64,000 nt of DNA. Source: Flavobacterium sp. J27 (GTDB taxonomy: Bacteria; Bacteroidota; Bacteroidia; Flavobacteriales; Flavobacteriaceae). Positions 13,238-21,657 of this stretch are shown here, piece by piece; positions within the stretch are counted from its first letter, which is position 1; every line of letters starts with the position of its first letter. The DNA is taken from NCBI RefSeq assembly GCF_004303025.1, contig NZ_PJQW01000009.1, forward strand, positions 5,327 through 69,326, written 5' to 3'. The notes beneath the pieces are model-generated. The model searched no databases. It saw nothing but the letters and a program-made list of their open reading frames with translations, and had not been told where the DNA came from. Position numbers and translations under genes: made by a program.

Positions 13238-15079
13238 ATGAAAAAAAATAAGCTCATCTTATTATTCGCCATATTCTTTACTACTCTTTCTATGGCTCAA
13301 ATCACAAAAATGGAACCTCCTTTTTGGTATGAGGGCATGAAAAAAAGCGAAATACAAATTTTATTTTATGGAAAAGATATTGCTGAAAATTCGGTAACTG
13401 TATCAAAACCCGTAATTATTACCAACCTAACGAAAACCGAAAATCCAAATTATTTATTTGTAACCATAGATACAAAAACTATAAAGGCTCAAACTCTAGA
13501 ATTCACTTTTAAAAATGGCAAGAAGACTTTTTCTCAACCTTTTGAAATTAAAAAAAGAAGAGCCGATTCAGCCATTAGAAAAAGCTTCGATGCATCTGAT
13601 GTTATCTATTTACTAATGCCAGATCGTTTTGCCAATGGTAATGAAGCCAATGACTCTTCTCCTAATTTAACAGAAAAAGGAAATAGAGATTTACCTGGCG
13701 GAAGACATGGTGGAGATATACAAGGAATTATCGATCATTTGGACTATATACAAGAATTAGGAGCAACAGCAATTTGGTCTACTCCTCTTTGCGAAGATAA
13801 CGACAAAGGGTATTCTTACCACACTTATGGTCAATCGGATGTGTACCAAATTGACGCTCGTTATGGAACCAATGAAGACTACAAAAGACTGGCTTCAGAA
13901 ATGCACAAACGCAATCTTAAATTGATTAAAGATTATGTTACGAATCATTGGGGTGCTGAACATTGGATGTTTAAAGACATGCCTTCTTACGATTGGTTCC
14001 ATCAATTTCCAGGTTACGCACAAAGTAATTATCGAATGACTACTCAATACGATACTAATGGATCTAAACGCGATGCTAAATATTGTATGGACGGATGGTT
14101 TGTACCTAGCATGCCCGATTTAAATCAATCCAACCCTTTAGTATTAAATTACTTGATACAAAATGCGATTTGGTGGATCGAATTTGCAGATCTTGATGGT
14201 TATCGAGTAGACACGTATTCTTATAATGACAAAGACGGTATTGCCAAATGGACAAAAGCAATTACGGATGAGTATCCTTATTTTAATATTGTAGGCGAAG
14301 TGTGGATGCACGATCAAGCACAAATATCCTATTGGCAAAAAAACAGTCCCATTGCAAAAATTCAAAGTTATAATTCTTACTTGCCAAGTGTCATGGATTT
14401 TACCTTACATGATGCTTTTGGTTCAGTTTTTAATGAAAATGAAGCTAATTGGTCTAATGGAACAATTAAATTCTATGAAAATTTTGTCAATGATTTCTTG
14501 TATGATAATCCGAATAATTTATTAGTGTTTATCGAAAATCATGACACGGGTCGTTTTAACGAAATTTATAAAAATGACTTTAAAAAATTCCAGTTAGGGA
14601 TGACTTTATTAGCAACTACTAGGGGAATTCCTCAAATTTATTATGGTTCAGAAATTGGAATGGCGGGTAATAAAGGAAAAGGTGATGCAGATATTCGTCA
14701 AGATTTTCCGGGCGGCTGGAAAGGCGATTCAAATAACGCTTTTACCAATTCAGGAAGAACCGAAATGCAAAAACAATATTTCAATTTTTCAAAAAAACTT
14801 TTGAATTGGAGAAAAAATAAAACGGTTATACATTCTGGTAAATTAACCCATTATATTCCTGAAAACAATGTATATGTGTATTTTCGTCATAATGACACTG
14901 AAAGTGTTATGGTTATTCTTAACAACTCTTTGAACAACCAAACTCTTAATCTCAATCGATTTGAAGAAAACATAAAAAAATTCACTTCAGGTAAAGATAT
15001 TATTTCTAATGAAACCCTAAAATTGAATAACGAACTTTCAATAGAAGGGAAAACCGCATTAATTTTAGAATTACAATAA
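13238..15079 (+). CDS. GH13 alpha-amylase / neopullulanase-type enzyme (SusA-like), secreted
   Basis: This 613-residue protein has a signal peptide (MKKNKLILLFAIFFTTLSMA, then QI). An N-terminal Ig-like cyclomaltodextrinase-type domain (about 22-105, MEPPFWYEGMKKSEIQILFYG) leads into a GH13 (beta/alpha)8 barrel. The four conserved regions are DYVTNH, GYRVDTYS (nucleophile D325), VGEVW (acid E354) and FIENHDTGR (D436). A short beta C-domain follows. It should hydrolyse maltodextrins or pullulan-type glucans in the periplasm, feeding GH97 and the MFS transporter. Within GH13 the domain layout resembles cyclomaltodextrinase/neopullulanase (SusA). The esterase gene begins immediately after its stop codon. 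Confidence 0.92.
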   Translation: MKKNKLILLFAIFFTTLSMAQITKMEPPFWYEGMKKSEIQILFYGKDIAENSVTVSKPVIITNLTKTENPNYLFVTIDTKTIKAQTLEFTFKNGKKTFSQPFEIKKRRADSAIRKSFDASDVIYLLMPDRFANGNEANDSSPNLTEKGNRDLPGGRHGGDIQGIIDHLDYIQELGATAIWSTPLCEDNDKGYSYHTYGQSDVYQIDARYGTNEDYKRLASEMHKRNLKLIKDYVTNHWGAEHWMFKDMPSYDWFHQFPGYAQSNYRMTTQYDTNGSKRDAKYCMDGWFVPSMPDLNQSNPLVLNYLIQNAIWWIEFADLDGYRVDTYSYNDKDGIAKWTKAITDEYPYFNIVGEVWMHDQAQISYWQKNSPIAKIQSYNSYLPSVMDFTLHDAFGSVFNENEANWSNGTIKFYENFVNDFLYDNPNNLLVFIENHDTGRFNEIYKNDFKKFQLGMTLLATTRGIPQIYYGSEIGMAGNKGKGDADIRQDFPGGWKGDSNNAFTNSGRTEMQKQYFNFSKKLLNWRKNKTVIHSGKLTHYIPENNVYVYFRHNDTESVMVILNNSLNNQTLNLNRFEENIKKFTSGKDIISNETLKLNNELSIEGKTALILELQ

Positions 15080-16015
15080 ATGAAAAAATTTATATTCCTA
15101 TTGTTAAGTAGTTTCGCTTTTTGTCAAGACAACATTCTTTCGTATACTCTTGAAAATTCAGGTAATTTTGAAGGCAAAATAGAACGTATCAATAGTTTCC
15201 CTTCTCAATTTATTGTTCCACGAACGGTAGATGTTTGGTTACCCAAAGCATATACTGCCACAAAAAAATACAATGTGTTGTATATGCACGATGGACAAAT
15301 GTTGTTCGACGCAACAACAACTTGGAACAATCAAGAATGGCAAGTAGATGAAGTAGCTTCTAAACTAATGGAAGAAAATAAAGTGAATGATTTTATTGTG
15401 GTCGCTATTTGGAATATTCCAGAATTACGTCATACGGATTTATATCCGAAAAAGCCTTATGATTTACTTTCTGAAGCATGGAAAGAAAGGTTACAAGATG
15501 AAATACAAAAATCACATTTCCCTTTTGATGCAACAAAAATTAATTCGGATAATTATTTGAAATTTATTGTAGAAGAGGTAAAACCTTATATAGACAAAAC
15601 GTATCCAGTGTATACTACTGCAAATCATACTGCGATTATGGGTTCTAGCATGGGTGGTTTAATTTCTATGTACGCGCTTTGCGAATACCCTGAGATCTTT
15701 GGAAAAGCTGCCTGTTTATCGACACATTGGGTAGGTTTTCTAGATTTTGAAAACAATCCTATTCCAGAATCTTTTTTTAGGTATTTAACGAAAAAGCTAC
15801 CCGATCCTAAAAACCATAGCATTTATTTCGATTATGGTACTGAAACCTTAGATGCAAGTTATTTGAAATATGAATACCGAGTAGATGAAATCTTAAAAGA
15901 AAAAGGATACACCAATTCAAATTCAAAAAATCTAAAATTTGAAGGTGAAAATCATTCCGAAAATTCATGGCAAAAGCGGATCCATATTCCAATGGAATTC
16001 CTTTTTAAAAAATAA
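15080..16015 (+). CDS. Secreted alpha/beta-hydrolase, esterase (CE1/EstD-like)
   Basis: This 311-residue protein has a signal peptide (MKKFIFLLLSSFAFC, then Q). It has the alpha/beta-hydrolase esterase features LYMHDGQMLFD near residue 70, the nucleophile elbow IMGSSMGGLISMYAL (Ser of GSSMGG) and a C-terminal His in GENHSENSWQKR. The family includes feruloyl- and acetyl-esterases and the IroE/Fes-type hydrolases. Its placement between two GH13 amylase genes, with no gap upstream and 10 bp downstream, makes it part of the starch operon. It may remove acyl groups from modified starch or have another periplasmic role; the substrate is unknown. Confidence 0.82.
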   Translation: MKKFIFLLLSSFAFCQDNILSYTLENSGNFEGKIERINSFPSQFIVPRTVDVWLPKAYTATKKYNVLYMHDGQMLFDATTTWNNQEWQVDEVASKLMEENKVNDFIVVAIWNIPELRHTDLYPKKPYDLLSEAWKERLQDEIQKSHFPFDATKINSDNYLKFIVEEVKPYIDKTYPVYTTANHTAIMGSSMGGLISMYALCEYPEIFGKAACLSTHWVGFLDFENNPIPESFFRYLTKKLPDPKNHSIYFDYGTETLDASYLKYEYRVDEILKEKGYTNSNSKNLKFEGENHSENSWQKRIHIPMEFLFKK

Positions 16016-16025
16016 AATAAAACAT

Positions 16026-17471
16026 ATGAAAAAAACAATCGTAGCCTTATCAATTCTAGTATCATTATGGAGTTGTAAAGAAGATAATAAAGAAACAATT
16101 AGTGAACCAATTGCTGATACCACAAAAGAAATAGTCGAATTTTCACCTGAAATGGCTGAAAATGCTGTTATTTATGAAGCCAATATTCGTCAATATTCCG
16201 CAGAAGGTACTTTTAATGCATTTACCAAAGACATTCCACAATTAAAAGAGTTAGGTGTTAAAATCATTTGGTTGATGCCTATTTTCCCAATTTCTGAAAC
16301 GAAACGAAAAGCTACAGGTGGAGAAAACAGCAAATTCGCTTTCGAAATGCCAGAAGCAGAACAAGCAAAATATCTAGGCAGTTATTATGCTGTTTCGGAT
16401 TTTAAGAAAGTAAATCCTGAATTTGGAACTATTGAAGATTTACGTAATCTAGTAACTACAGCTCATGATAATGGTATGTATGTTATTCTAGATTGGGTAC
16501 CTAATCATACGGGTTGGGATCATGTTTGGATTAAAGAACATCCAGAATTCTACACCCAAAATGAAAAAGGTGAAATTATAGACCCTATTAACCCTGAAAC
16601 AGGGGAAACTTGGGGCTGGACTGATGTGGCCGACTTGAATTATAACAATCAAGAGCTTCGTAAAACCATGACAAATGACATGTTACATTGGATTAAAAAT
16701 GAAAACATAGATGGTTTTCGTTGTGATGTTGCGGGTAATGTTCCTACTGATTTTTGGCAACAAGCCATTCCTGCTTTACGTAAAGAAAAAAACATTTTCA
16801 TGCTAGCAGAAGCTTGGGAACCCGAATTATTAAAAGACAATCTTTTTGACATGTGTTATTCTTGGGAAGGACATCATACGATGAATAAAATAGCGCAAGG
16901 AAAAGAAAATGTAACAAACTGGGACAGCTTCATGGATAAAAGACTAAAAGAATATGAAGCGGACGACATTTTAATGAATTTTGTAGACAATCATGATGAA
17001 AACTCATGGAATGGAACCATTCAAGAAAGATTAGGAGATGCTTCAGAAGTAATGATAGCACTATCCTATATGACTCCTGGAATGCCTTTAATTTATAGTG
17101 GTGACGAATATGGTTTAGATCGTCGTTTAAAGTTTTTTGAAAAAGATTCTATTCCAAAAGCGAAAGGAAAAAATTGGGCTATTTTCAAAAAATTGGGTGG
17201 TTTAAAAGTGAATCAAGTGGCCTTAAACGGAGGTAAAAACAAAGCGGCTTATAAAAGAATTCCAACCTCTAACAACCAAAATATTTTGGTCTTTGAAAGA
17301 GAGAAAAATGGAGAAAAAGTCATTTTTATAGCCAATTTATCCCAAAACAATCAAAATTTCACCACAGATTTAGAAGGGAAATTCAAAAATTTACTTACAA
17401 ATGATGATTTTTCGTTAAATAAAAATCAAAATATAGAATTGAAACCTTGGAAATTTGTAATTTTGCAATAG
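16026..17471 (+). CDS. GH13 alpha-amylase lipoprotein (SusG-like role)
   Basis: The start at 16026 gives MKKTIVALSILVSLWSC, a lipoprotein signal with Cys17; an upstream in-frame ATG at 15939 lies inside the esterase gene and would bury this signal, so it is rejected. The 481-residue product carries the GH13 regions DWVPNHTG, GFRCDVAG (nucleophile D234), LAEAWEPE (acid E262) and FVDNHDEN (D324), plus a short C-terminal beta domain. As a lipid-anchored amylase it is the best candidate in the locus for cleaving starch at the cell surface, the role SusG has in Bacteroides; surface exposure is inferred. It is the last gene of the locus before a strong terminator. Confidence 0.92.
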   Translation: MKKTIVALSILVSLWSCKEDNKETISEPIADTTKEIVEFSPEMAENAVIYEANIRQYSAEGTFNAFTKDIPQLKELGVKIIWLMPIFPISETKRKATGGENSKFAFEMPEAEQAKYLGSYYAVSDFKKVNPEFGTIEDLRNLVTTAHDNGMYVILDWVPNHTGWDHVWIKEHPEFYTQNEKGEIIDPINPETGETWGWTDVADLNYNNQELRKTMTNDMLHWIKNENIDGFRCDVAGNVPTDFWQQAIPALRKEKNIFMLAEAWEPELLKDNLFDMCYSWEGHHTMNKIAQGKENVTNWDSFMDKRLKEYEADDILMNFVDNHDENSWNGTIQERLGDASEVMIALSYMTPGMPLIYSGDEYGLDRRLKFFEKDSIPKAKGKNWAIFKKLGGLKVNQVALNGGKNKAAYKRIPTSNNQNILVFEREKNGEKVIFIANLSQNNQNFTTDLEGKFKNLLTNDDFSLNKNQNIELKPWKFVILQ

Positions 17472-17507
17472 TACAGGTTCATGTTTACCTGTTTGTTTGT
17501 TTGAATT

Positions 17508-17540
17508 GCGCGAATCTCCACTTTTAGATTCGCGCTTTTT
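17508..17540 (+). terminator. Strong terminator of the maltodextrin operon
   Basis: A perfect 10-bp stem, GCGCGAATCT (17508-17517) with AGATTCGCGC (17526-17535), has an 8-nt loop and is followed by five T residues. It ends the rightward polysaccharide-utilisation operon 37 bp after the last stop codon. Confidence 0.9.
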
Positions 17541-17542
17541 CG

Positions 17543-17550
17543 TATATTTG
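17543..17550 (+). promoter_or_regulatory. Candidate -7 promoter element, nearly leaderless
   Basis: TATATTTG matches TAnnTTTG. It ends 3 bp before the GDPD start codon and begins 2 bp after the preceding terminator's T run. A start point 5-7 nt downstream would fall at or in the ATG, implying a leaderless message. Confidence 0.45.
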
Positions 17551-17553
17551 AGT

Positions 17554-18231
17554 ATGCAAAAAATAGGTCATCGTGGTGCCAAAGGTCACCTTACAGAAAA
17601 CACATTAGAATCCTTCCAAAAAGCAATTGATTTAGGTGTGGATGCTATCGAATTAGATGTACACCAATGTGCTAGCGGTGAACTGGTTGTTTTTCATGAT
17701 TTCACATTAGAAAGACTAACGAATGGTGAAGGTGAAATTTCGAAATTTACGTTGGAACAATTACAGCAATTAAAAATCACAAATCACTATTACATTCCAA
17801 CCTTAATTGAAACATTAGACTTGATTGATAGAAAATGTAATATAAATATTGAACTAAAAGGACATCATACTGCTCAAGCTACCGCTTTGATAATTGAAGA
17901 TTATGTTCAAAAAAACGGCTGGCAATATTCTGATTTTATTGTTTCTAGTTTTCAATATGAGGAATTAGAAACTTTTTATCATTTGGGTTCCAAAATACTT
18001 CTAGCGGTTTTAACTCAAGCTAGTGTAGAACAAGCTATAGAATGGGCAAAAAAATTCCAAGCTACTTATATTCATCCTCATTTTTCACTTTTAACGACCG
18101 ACAATTGTAATTTTGCTAAAGAAAACAATCTAAAGATAAATACATGGACAGTGAATGATGCTCTAGACATTGAACACGTAAAAAAGTTTCCAATTGATGG
18201 TATTATTTCCGATTTTCCAGACAGAATATGA
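17554..18231 (+). CDS. Glycerophosphodiester phosphodiesterase
   Basis: Starting at 17554 the protein is 225 residues and begins MQKIGHRGAKG, placing the catalytic HRG motif at the usual position; an in-frame ATG at 17497 lies within the upstream terminator and is rejected. Conserved GDPD features are IGHRGAKGHLTENTLESFQ, AIELDVHQCASGELVVFHD (metal and acid/base residues E, D, H) and NIELKG. No signal peptide is seen, so the enzyme is cytoplasmic. It hydrolyses glycerophosphodiesters to sn-glycerol-3-phosphate and an alcohol. Its last codons overlap the next gene by 4 bp (ATGA), so the two are co-translated. Confidence 0.93.
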   Translation: MQKIGHRGAKGHLTENTLESFQKAIDLGVDAIELDVHQCASGELVVFHDFTLERLTNGEGEISKFTLEQLQQLKITNHYYIPTLIETLDLIDRKCNINIELKGHHTAQATALIIEDYVQKNGWQYSDFIVSSFQYEELETFYHLGSKILLAVLTQASVEQAIEWAKKFQATYIHPHFSLLTTDNCNFAKENNLKINTWTVNDALDIEHVKKFPIDGIISDFPDRI

Positions 18232-19439
18232 ATACAAAATACGACATCCTAATTATTGGAGGTGGAGCCGCTGGTTTTTTTACCGCAATTAATATTGCTG
18301 AAAAAAATAAAAGTTACAAAATCGCTATTTTAGAACGCGGAAAAGAAGTGTTATCTAAGGTAAAAATCTCAGGTGGTGGAAGGTGTAATGTGACTCATGC
18401 TTGTTTTATTCCCAATGATTTAGTCAAATTTTACCCTAGAGGCGAAAGAGAACTTAAAGGACCATTCAATCAATTTTGTTCTGGAGACACCATTGAATGG
18501 TTTACCAATCATGGCGTTTCATTAAAAATAGAAGAAGATGGCAGAATGTTTCCAGAAACCGATTCTTCCCAAACCATAATAAACTGTTTTTTAGATGCTT
18601 GCAAAAAACTTAAAATAGATATTCTTACCTTTCAGAGTGTACAATCTCTATTTAAAAAAGAAATGGGCTGGAAAGTAGACACTAATTCTGATTCATTTTT
18701 GTGTAAAAAAGTCGTAGTAACTACTGGAAGTAACCCAAAGATTTGGGATATGTTGCGGCAATTAGGACACACCATTGTTCCACCTGTTCCCTCTTTATTT
18801 ACCTTTAATATTAAGGACCCAAGAATAAAAGATTTAATGGGACTTTCTGCTTTGGCAACTGTAAAAGTAAAAGGAACGAATTTAAAAGCATCAGGACCTT
18901 TATTGATTACACATTGGGGAATGAGTGGTCCTGGCATTTTAAGGCTATCTGCATGGGGTGCACGTATTTTATTTGAAAAAAAATACCAATTTACATTGCA
19001 AGTGAATTGGTTAAACGAAATTTCTTTTGAAGAGTGTATAGAAACCTTAAAAGAACTAAAAGTTGAAAATAGTAAAAAACAAATAGCTACGTTTTGTCCT
19101 TTTGATTTCCCAAAACGATTATGGGAAAATCTAACCCAAGCAGCTGGCATAGCCCGTGATCTAAAATGGGCTGATTGTTCCAAAAAACAATTAATCACTT
19201 TAGCCGAACAGTTAACCAATGGTCATTTTCAAGTGAATGGTAAAAGTACTTTTAAAGAAGAATTTGTAACTGCAGGAGGTATTGATTTAAAAGAAATTAA
19301 TTTTAAATCAATGGAGAGTAAAAGTTTACCAAACCTTTATTTGGCTGGCGAAATATTAAATATTGATGCTATTACTGGTGGATTTAATTTTCAGAATGCT
19401 TGGACTGGAGGGTTTTTAATTAGTGAGGCATTAAAATAA
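18228..19439 (+). CDS. HI0933/YhiN-family NAD(P)/FAD-dependent oxidoreductase
   Basis: This 403-residue flavoprotein has an N-terminal Rossmann motif (IIGGGAAGFFTAINIAE, about residues 8-24) and the family hallmark KVKISGGGRCNVTHA (about 45-59). It ends with the FAD-binding LYLAGEILNIDAITGGFNFQ and NAWTGGFLISEAL motifs. The family (YhiN, HI0933, BaiN-like) is widespread, but its physiological substrate is generally unknown. The gene overlaps the GDPD gene by 4 bp and ends at a bidirectional terminator hairpin. Confidence 0.9.
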   Translation: MNTKYDILIIGGGAAGFFTAINIAEKNKSYKIAILERGKEVLSKVKISGGGRCNVTHACFIPNDLVKFYPRGERELKGPFNQFCSGDTIEWFTNHGVSLKIEEDGRMFPETDSSQTIINCFLDACKKLKIDILTFQSVQSLFKKEMGWKVDTNSDSFLCKKVVVTTGSNPKIWDMLRQLGHTIVPPVPSLFTFNIKDPRIKDLMGLSALATVKVKGTNLKASGPLLITHWGMSGPGILRLSAWGARILFEKKYQFTLQVNWLNEISFEECIETLKELKVENSKKQIATFCPFDFPKRLWENLTQAAGIARDLKWADCSKKQLITLAEQLTNGHFQVNGKSTFKEEFVTAGGIDLKEINFKSMESKSLPNLYLAGEILNIDAITGGFNFQNAWTGGFLISEALK

Positions 19440-19441
19440 AA

Positions 19442-19468
19442 AAGACCGGTTTAAAACTGGTCTTTTTT
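19442..19468. terminator. Bidirectional terminator between convergent genes
   Basis: A hairpin with arms AAGACCGGTTT and AAACTGGTCTT (one G-T pair), flanked by A and T runs, sits between the converging flavoprotein gene and the leftward gene ending at 19472. Confidence 0.8.
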
Positions 19469-19471
19469 ATT

Positions 19472-20047
19472 TTATTTTTCTCTTCCGCCATCTAATATGG
19501 TTTGCCAATCTTTCAATTCTTGCCATTTTCCTTCATAACATAATTTAGCTTGTCTTGGCCAAGTTCCTGGATCATGAATTTGGAAACGCTCCCCCGCTTT
19601 GTTTAAAATTTCCCGACATCTATCTACTGATGTTTCTGACAAAGCTTTCCATGTTAAAATTCCAGAAGTTTTGAATAATTCTTCAATTTTTGGACCGATT
19701 CCTTCTATAATTTTTAAATCATTTTCATTAATCTTTTTACCAAAAACTGCTTTAGCAGCAAGAGCATCAAAAACAACAGTTACTACTGATGAAACACTGG
19801 TCTCTTGAATGGGTTTCACTTCAGTTGCAAAACTAGCTTTCATCTTATTTTGATCATTCAATTGAGCACGCATTTTATCCAAATCAGAACGCAATTGAGA
19901 GTTCATCCGATTACAACTATCTAAATCGTCTTGCAAAGAAGAAACATCTATTGTTGCTTTACTAGAAAACATTTTTCCAAGTAAATAGCCTAATATAGCA
20001 CAAATAACACCTACCAAGGCTGGAATGATAAAACAAGGTAAATTCAT
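19472..20047 (-). CDS. Membrane-anchored coiled-coil protein with helix-hairpin-helix-like domain
   Basis: This 191-residue protein has one N-terminal transmembrane helix (FIIPALVGVICAILGYLLG). A coiled-coil stretch spans about residues 38-72 (DLDSCNRMNSQLRSDLDKMR). The C-terminal domain contains NDLKIIEGIGPKIEELF, a helix-hairpin-helix-like motif also found in DUF4332-type proteins and in extensions attached to some ribosomal L21 proteins. It ends with the WPRQAKLCYEGKWQELKDWQ region. It follows the OmpA-like gene by 24 bp on the same strand, so the pair is probably one envelope operon. The biochemical function is unknown. Confidence 0.75.
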   Translation of the reverse strand: MNLPCFIIPALVGVICAILGYLLGKMFSSKATIDVSSLQDDLDSCNRMNSQLRSDLDKMRAQLNDQNKMKASFATEVKPIQETSVSSVVTVVFDALAAKAVFGKKINENDLKIIEGIGPKIEELFKTSGILTWKALSETSVDRCREILNKAGERFQIHDPGTWPRQAKLCYEGKWQELKDWQTILDGGREK

Positions 20048-20071
20048 AGTATTATAGTTTAGTTAGTTGTT

Positions 20072-21004
20072 TTATTTAATAGTAATTTCTGTTCGTCTGT
20101 TTTTAGCCCTACCTACTTCTGTTGCATTATCTGCTATGGGTTCTGATTCTCCTTTTCCATAAATTTCAATTTTATTTTCTGGAATACCATTGGCAACAAA
20201 ATAATCTTTAGCAAATTTAGCCCGTTGTTCAGAATAATATTGATTGGTATGTCGTACTCCAGGATCGTTATCAGAATGACCTGTAATATTTATTTTAGCA
20301 CCTTGCACATGATTTACATAGTCTACAATCGCTGCAATTCTTTCTTTTTCTTGTTGTGTTAGAATAATAGTCGATTGACCCGTATTAAAATACAATATTA
20401 CTGGATTAGCATTGCTGTTTCTTTTAATGGTTTCCCAATCTTTTTCATTTTCCTTACTATATTCGTTAGACAACCAACTATAACGTACTGGTCCAAAAAC
20501 GGTATCAGAATTTATCTTTAATTCTTCTTGCAACACATCTGATAATTCAATTTTAGCTTCAGGAATTCCTCTATTGACAAAATAGTTTTTTACTGCATTA
20601 GCTCTGGCTAATCCTAAATTTGGAAAAATAGAATTATTCTCTTCTTTGGAATTATACAAACCAGTAATCTTAAATTGAGCATCACTTTTTAATAATTCTT
20701 CTTTTAAATGTAAAACACCTCTTTGTACCGAATCTGAAACAGGTAAGAGAGGCGTAAAACTTGAAGTAAGAAAATTAAAATTTTCACTACAATAATAGTT
20801 TGTATTGGGCGAAGAAAAAGAAAAACCACTTTTTCTAGAACTAGTTTCTTTTTTGCTTTGCACAGATTCCTTTTTACTTTCTTTATTTTTTTCAGGAAGG
20901 AGGGTATCTACTGTACAACGGTTACAGCAAAAAGCAGTATAGAGCCAAGTTCCAATTAAAATTGTAATTACAATTCCAAGAAGATAGAGTACTTTTTTGG
21001 ACAT
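20072..21004 (-). CDS. OmpA-family peptidoglycan-associated envelope protein
   Basis: This 310-residue protein has an N-terminal membrane anchor (YLLGIVITILIGTWLYTAFCC), a Lys/Ser-rich linker and two OmpA-like segments. The first, about residues 75-165, is divergent. The second, about 200-310, is canonical: ITGHSDNDPGVRHTNQYYSE and AKFAKDYFVANGIPENKIEI, ending in GRAKNRRTEITIK, which holds the diaminopimelate-binding Asp/Arg pair of the family. It should tether the envelope to peptidoglycan. A perfect inverted repeat with a TAnnTTTG match lies 6-31 bp upstream of its start. It probably forms an operon with the coiled-coil gene downstream. Confidence 0.88.
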   Translation of the reverse strand: MSKKVLYLLGIVITILIGTWLYTAFCCNRCTVDTLLPEKNKESKKESVQSKKETSSRKSGFSFSSPNTNYYCSENFNFLTSSFTPLLPVSDSVQRGVLHLKEELLKSDAQFKITGLYNSKEENNSIFPNLGLARANAVKNYFVNRGIPEAKIELSDVLQEELKINSDTVFGPVRYSWLSNEYSKENEKDWETIKRNSNANPVILYFNTGQSTIILTQQEKERIAAIVDYVNHVQGAKINITGHSDNDPGVRHTNQYYSEQRAKFAKDYFVANGIPENKIEIYGKGESEPIADNATEVGRAKNRRTEITIK

Positions 21005-21009
21005 AATCT

Positions 21010-21035
21010 ATAATTTTGATTACTATCAAAATTAT
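21010..21035. promoter_or_regulatory. Inverted repeat overlapping the ompA-like promoter
   Basis: Perfect 11-bp arms ATAATTTTGAT (21010-21020) and ATCAAAATTAT (21025-21035) with a 4-nt spacer. The minus-strand copy contains TAATTTTG, a TAnnTTTG match (21027-21034), only about 23 bp before the start codon. It could be an operator or a 5' stem-loop. Confidence 0.45.
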
Positions 21036-21098
21036 AAAAAATTAACAAAAAAACAACTATAAAACTTTAAAAAACAAAAATATATTACATTATTTTTA

Positions 21099-21575
21099 TC
21101 AGAAATTGAGAATATAAATTGAAAAAGTTAAAATGGTAGCAAACCCCACCCAAACTAAATAAGGGATTAAAAGAATCGCTGCTGTTTTATGTATATTTTT
21201 AAAGATAAGATACGTTTCAAAAATAAGTAACCAAAGTATGACGATTTCTATTAAAGCGAGTAAAATATTATGCAATCCGAAAAATAAATACGACCAAAAA
21301 GCATTTAATAGCAACTGAGTTACAAAATAAAATAGCCCTTTCTTTACTAGTTCAATATCTTTCTCTAACGCATTCCAAACTAATCCTCCTGCAATACCTA
21401 TCAACAAATACAACACACTCCAAACAGGTGCAAATAATTGATTGGGTGGATTAAAAAATGGTTTTTTCAAAGTAGGATACCATGTTTCTATACTAGTTGC
21501 TGTAACCAAACTAGACAAATAACCTATTAACAAACAGATCGCAACCACACAAGCAATTTTTAGATACTTAGACAT
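21099..21575 (-). CDS. TspO/MBR family membrane protein
   Basis: This 158-residue protein has five hydrophobic helices, as in the TspO/peripheral benzodiazepine receptor family. It shows the family signature WYPTLKKPFFNPPNQLFAPV followed by WSVLYLLIGIAGGLVW, and later LLLNAFWSYLFFGLHN. Bacterial TspO proteins bind porphyrins and tetrapyrrole breakdown products and modulate stress responses. No pigment gene is adjacent. It is divergent from mvaD and appears to be monocistronic. Confidence 0.9.
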   Translation of the reverse strand: MSKYLKIACVVAICLLIGYLSSLVTATSIETWYPTLKKPFFNPPNQLFAPVWSVLYLLIGIAGGLVWNALEKDIELVKKGLFYFVTQLLLNAFWSYLFFGLHNILLALIEIVILWLLIFETYLIFKNIHKTAAILLIPYLVWVGFATILTFSIYILNF

Positions 21576-21634
21576 TGTATTTAATTTTAAAACAAATTAA
21601 CGAATAAACTCACAAACAAGTAAATCAAAATTGG

Positions 21635-21642
21635 TATTTTTG
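21635..21642 (+). promoter_or_regulatory. Candidate -7 promoter element for mvaD
   Basis: TATTTTTG matches TAnnTTTG. It ends 15 bp before the mvaD ATG at 21658 and therefore argues against the in-frame ATG at 21631, which lies upstream of the expected transcription start. Confidence 0.6.
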
Positions 21643-21657
21643 CACAAATTTTCAATT

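Noticed and set aside
18632..19219. 195-codon leftward frame inside the HI0933-type gene
   Set aside because: Fully antisense to a strongly motif-supported flavoprotein gene; the product has no recognisable domain.
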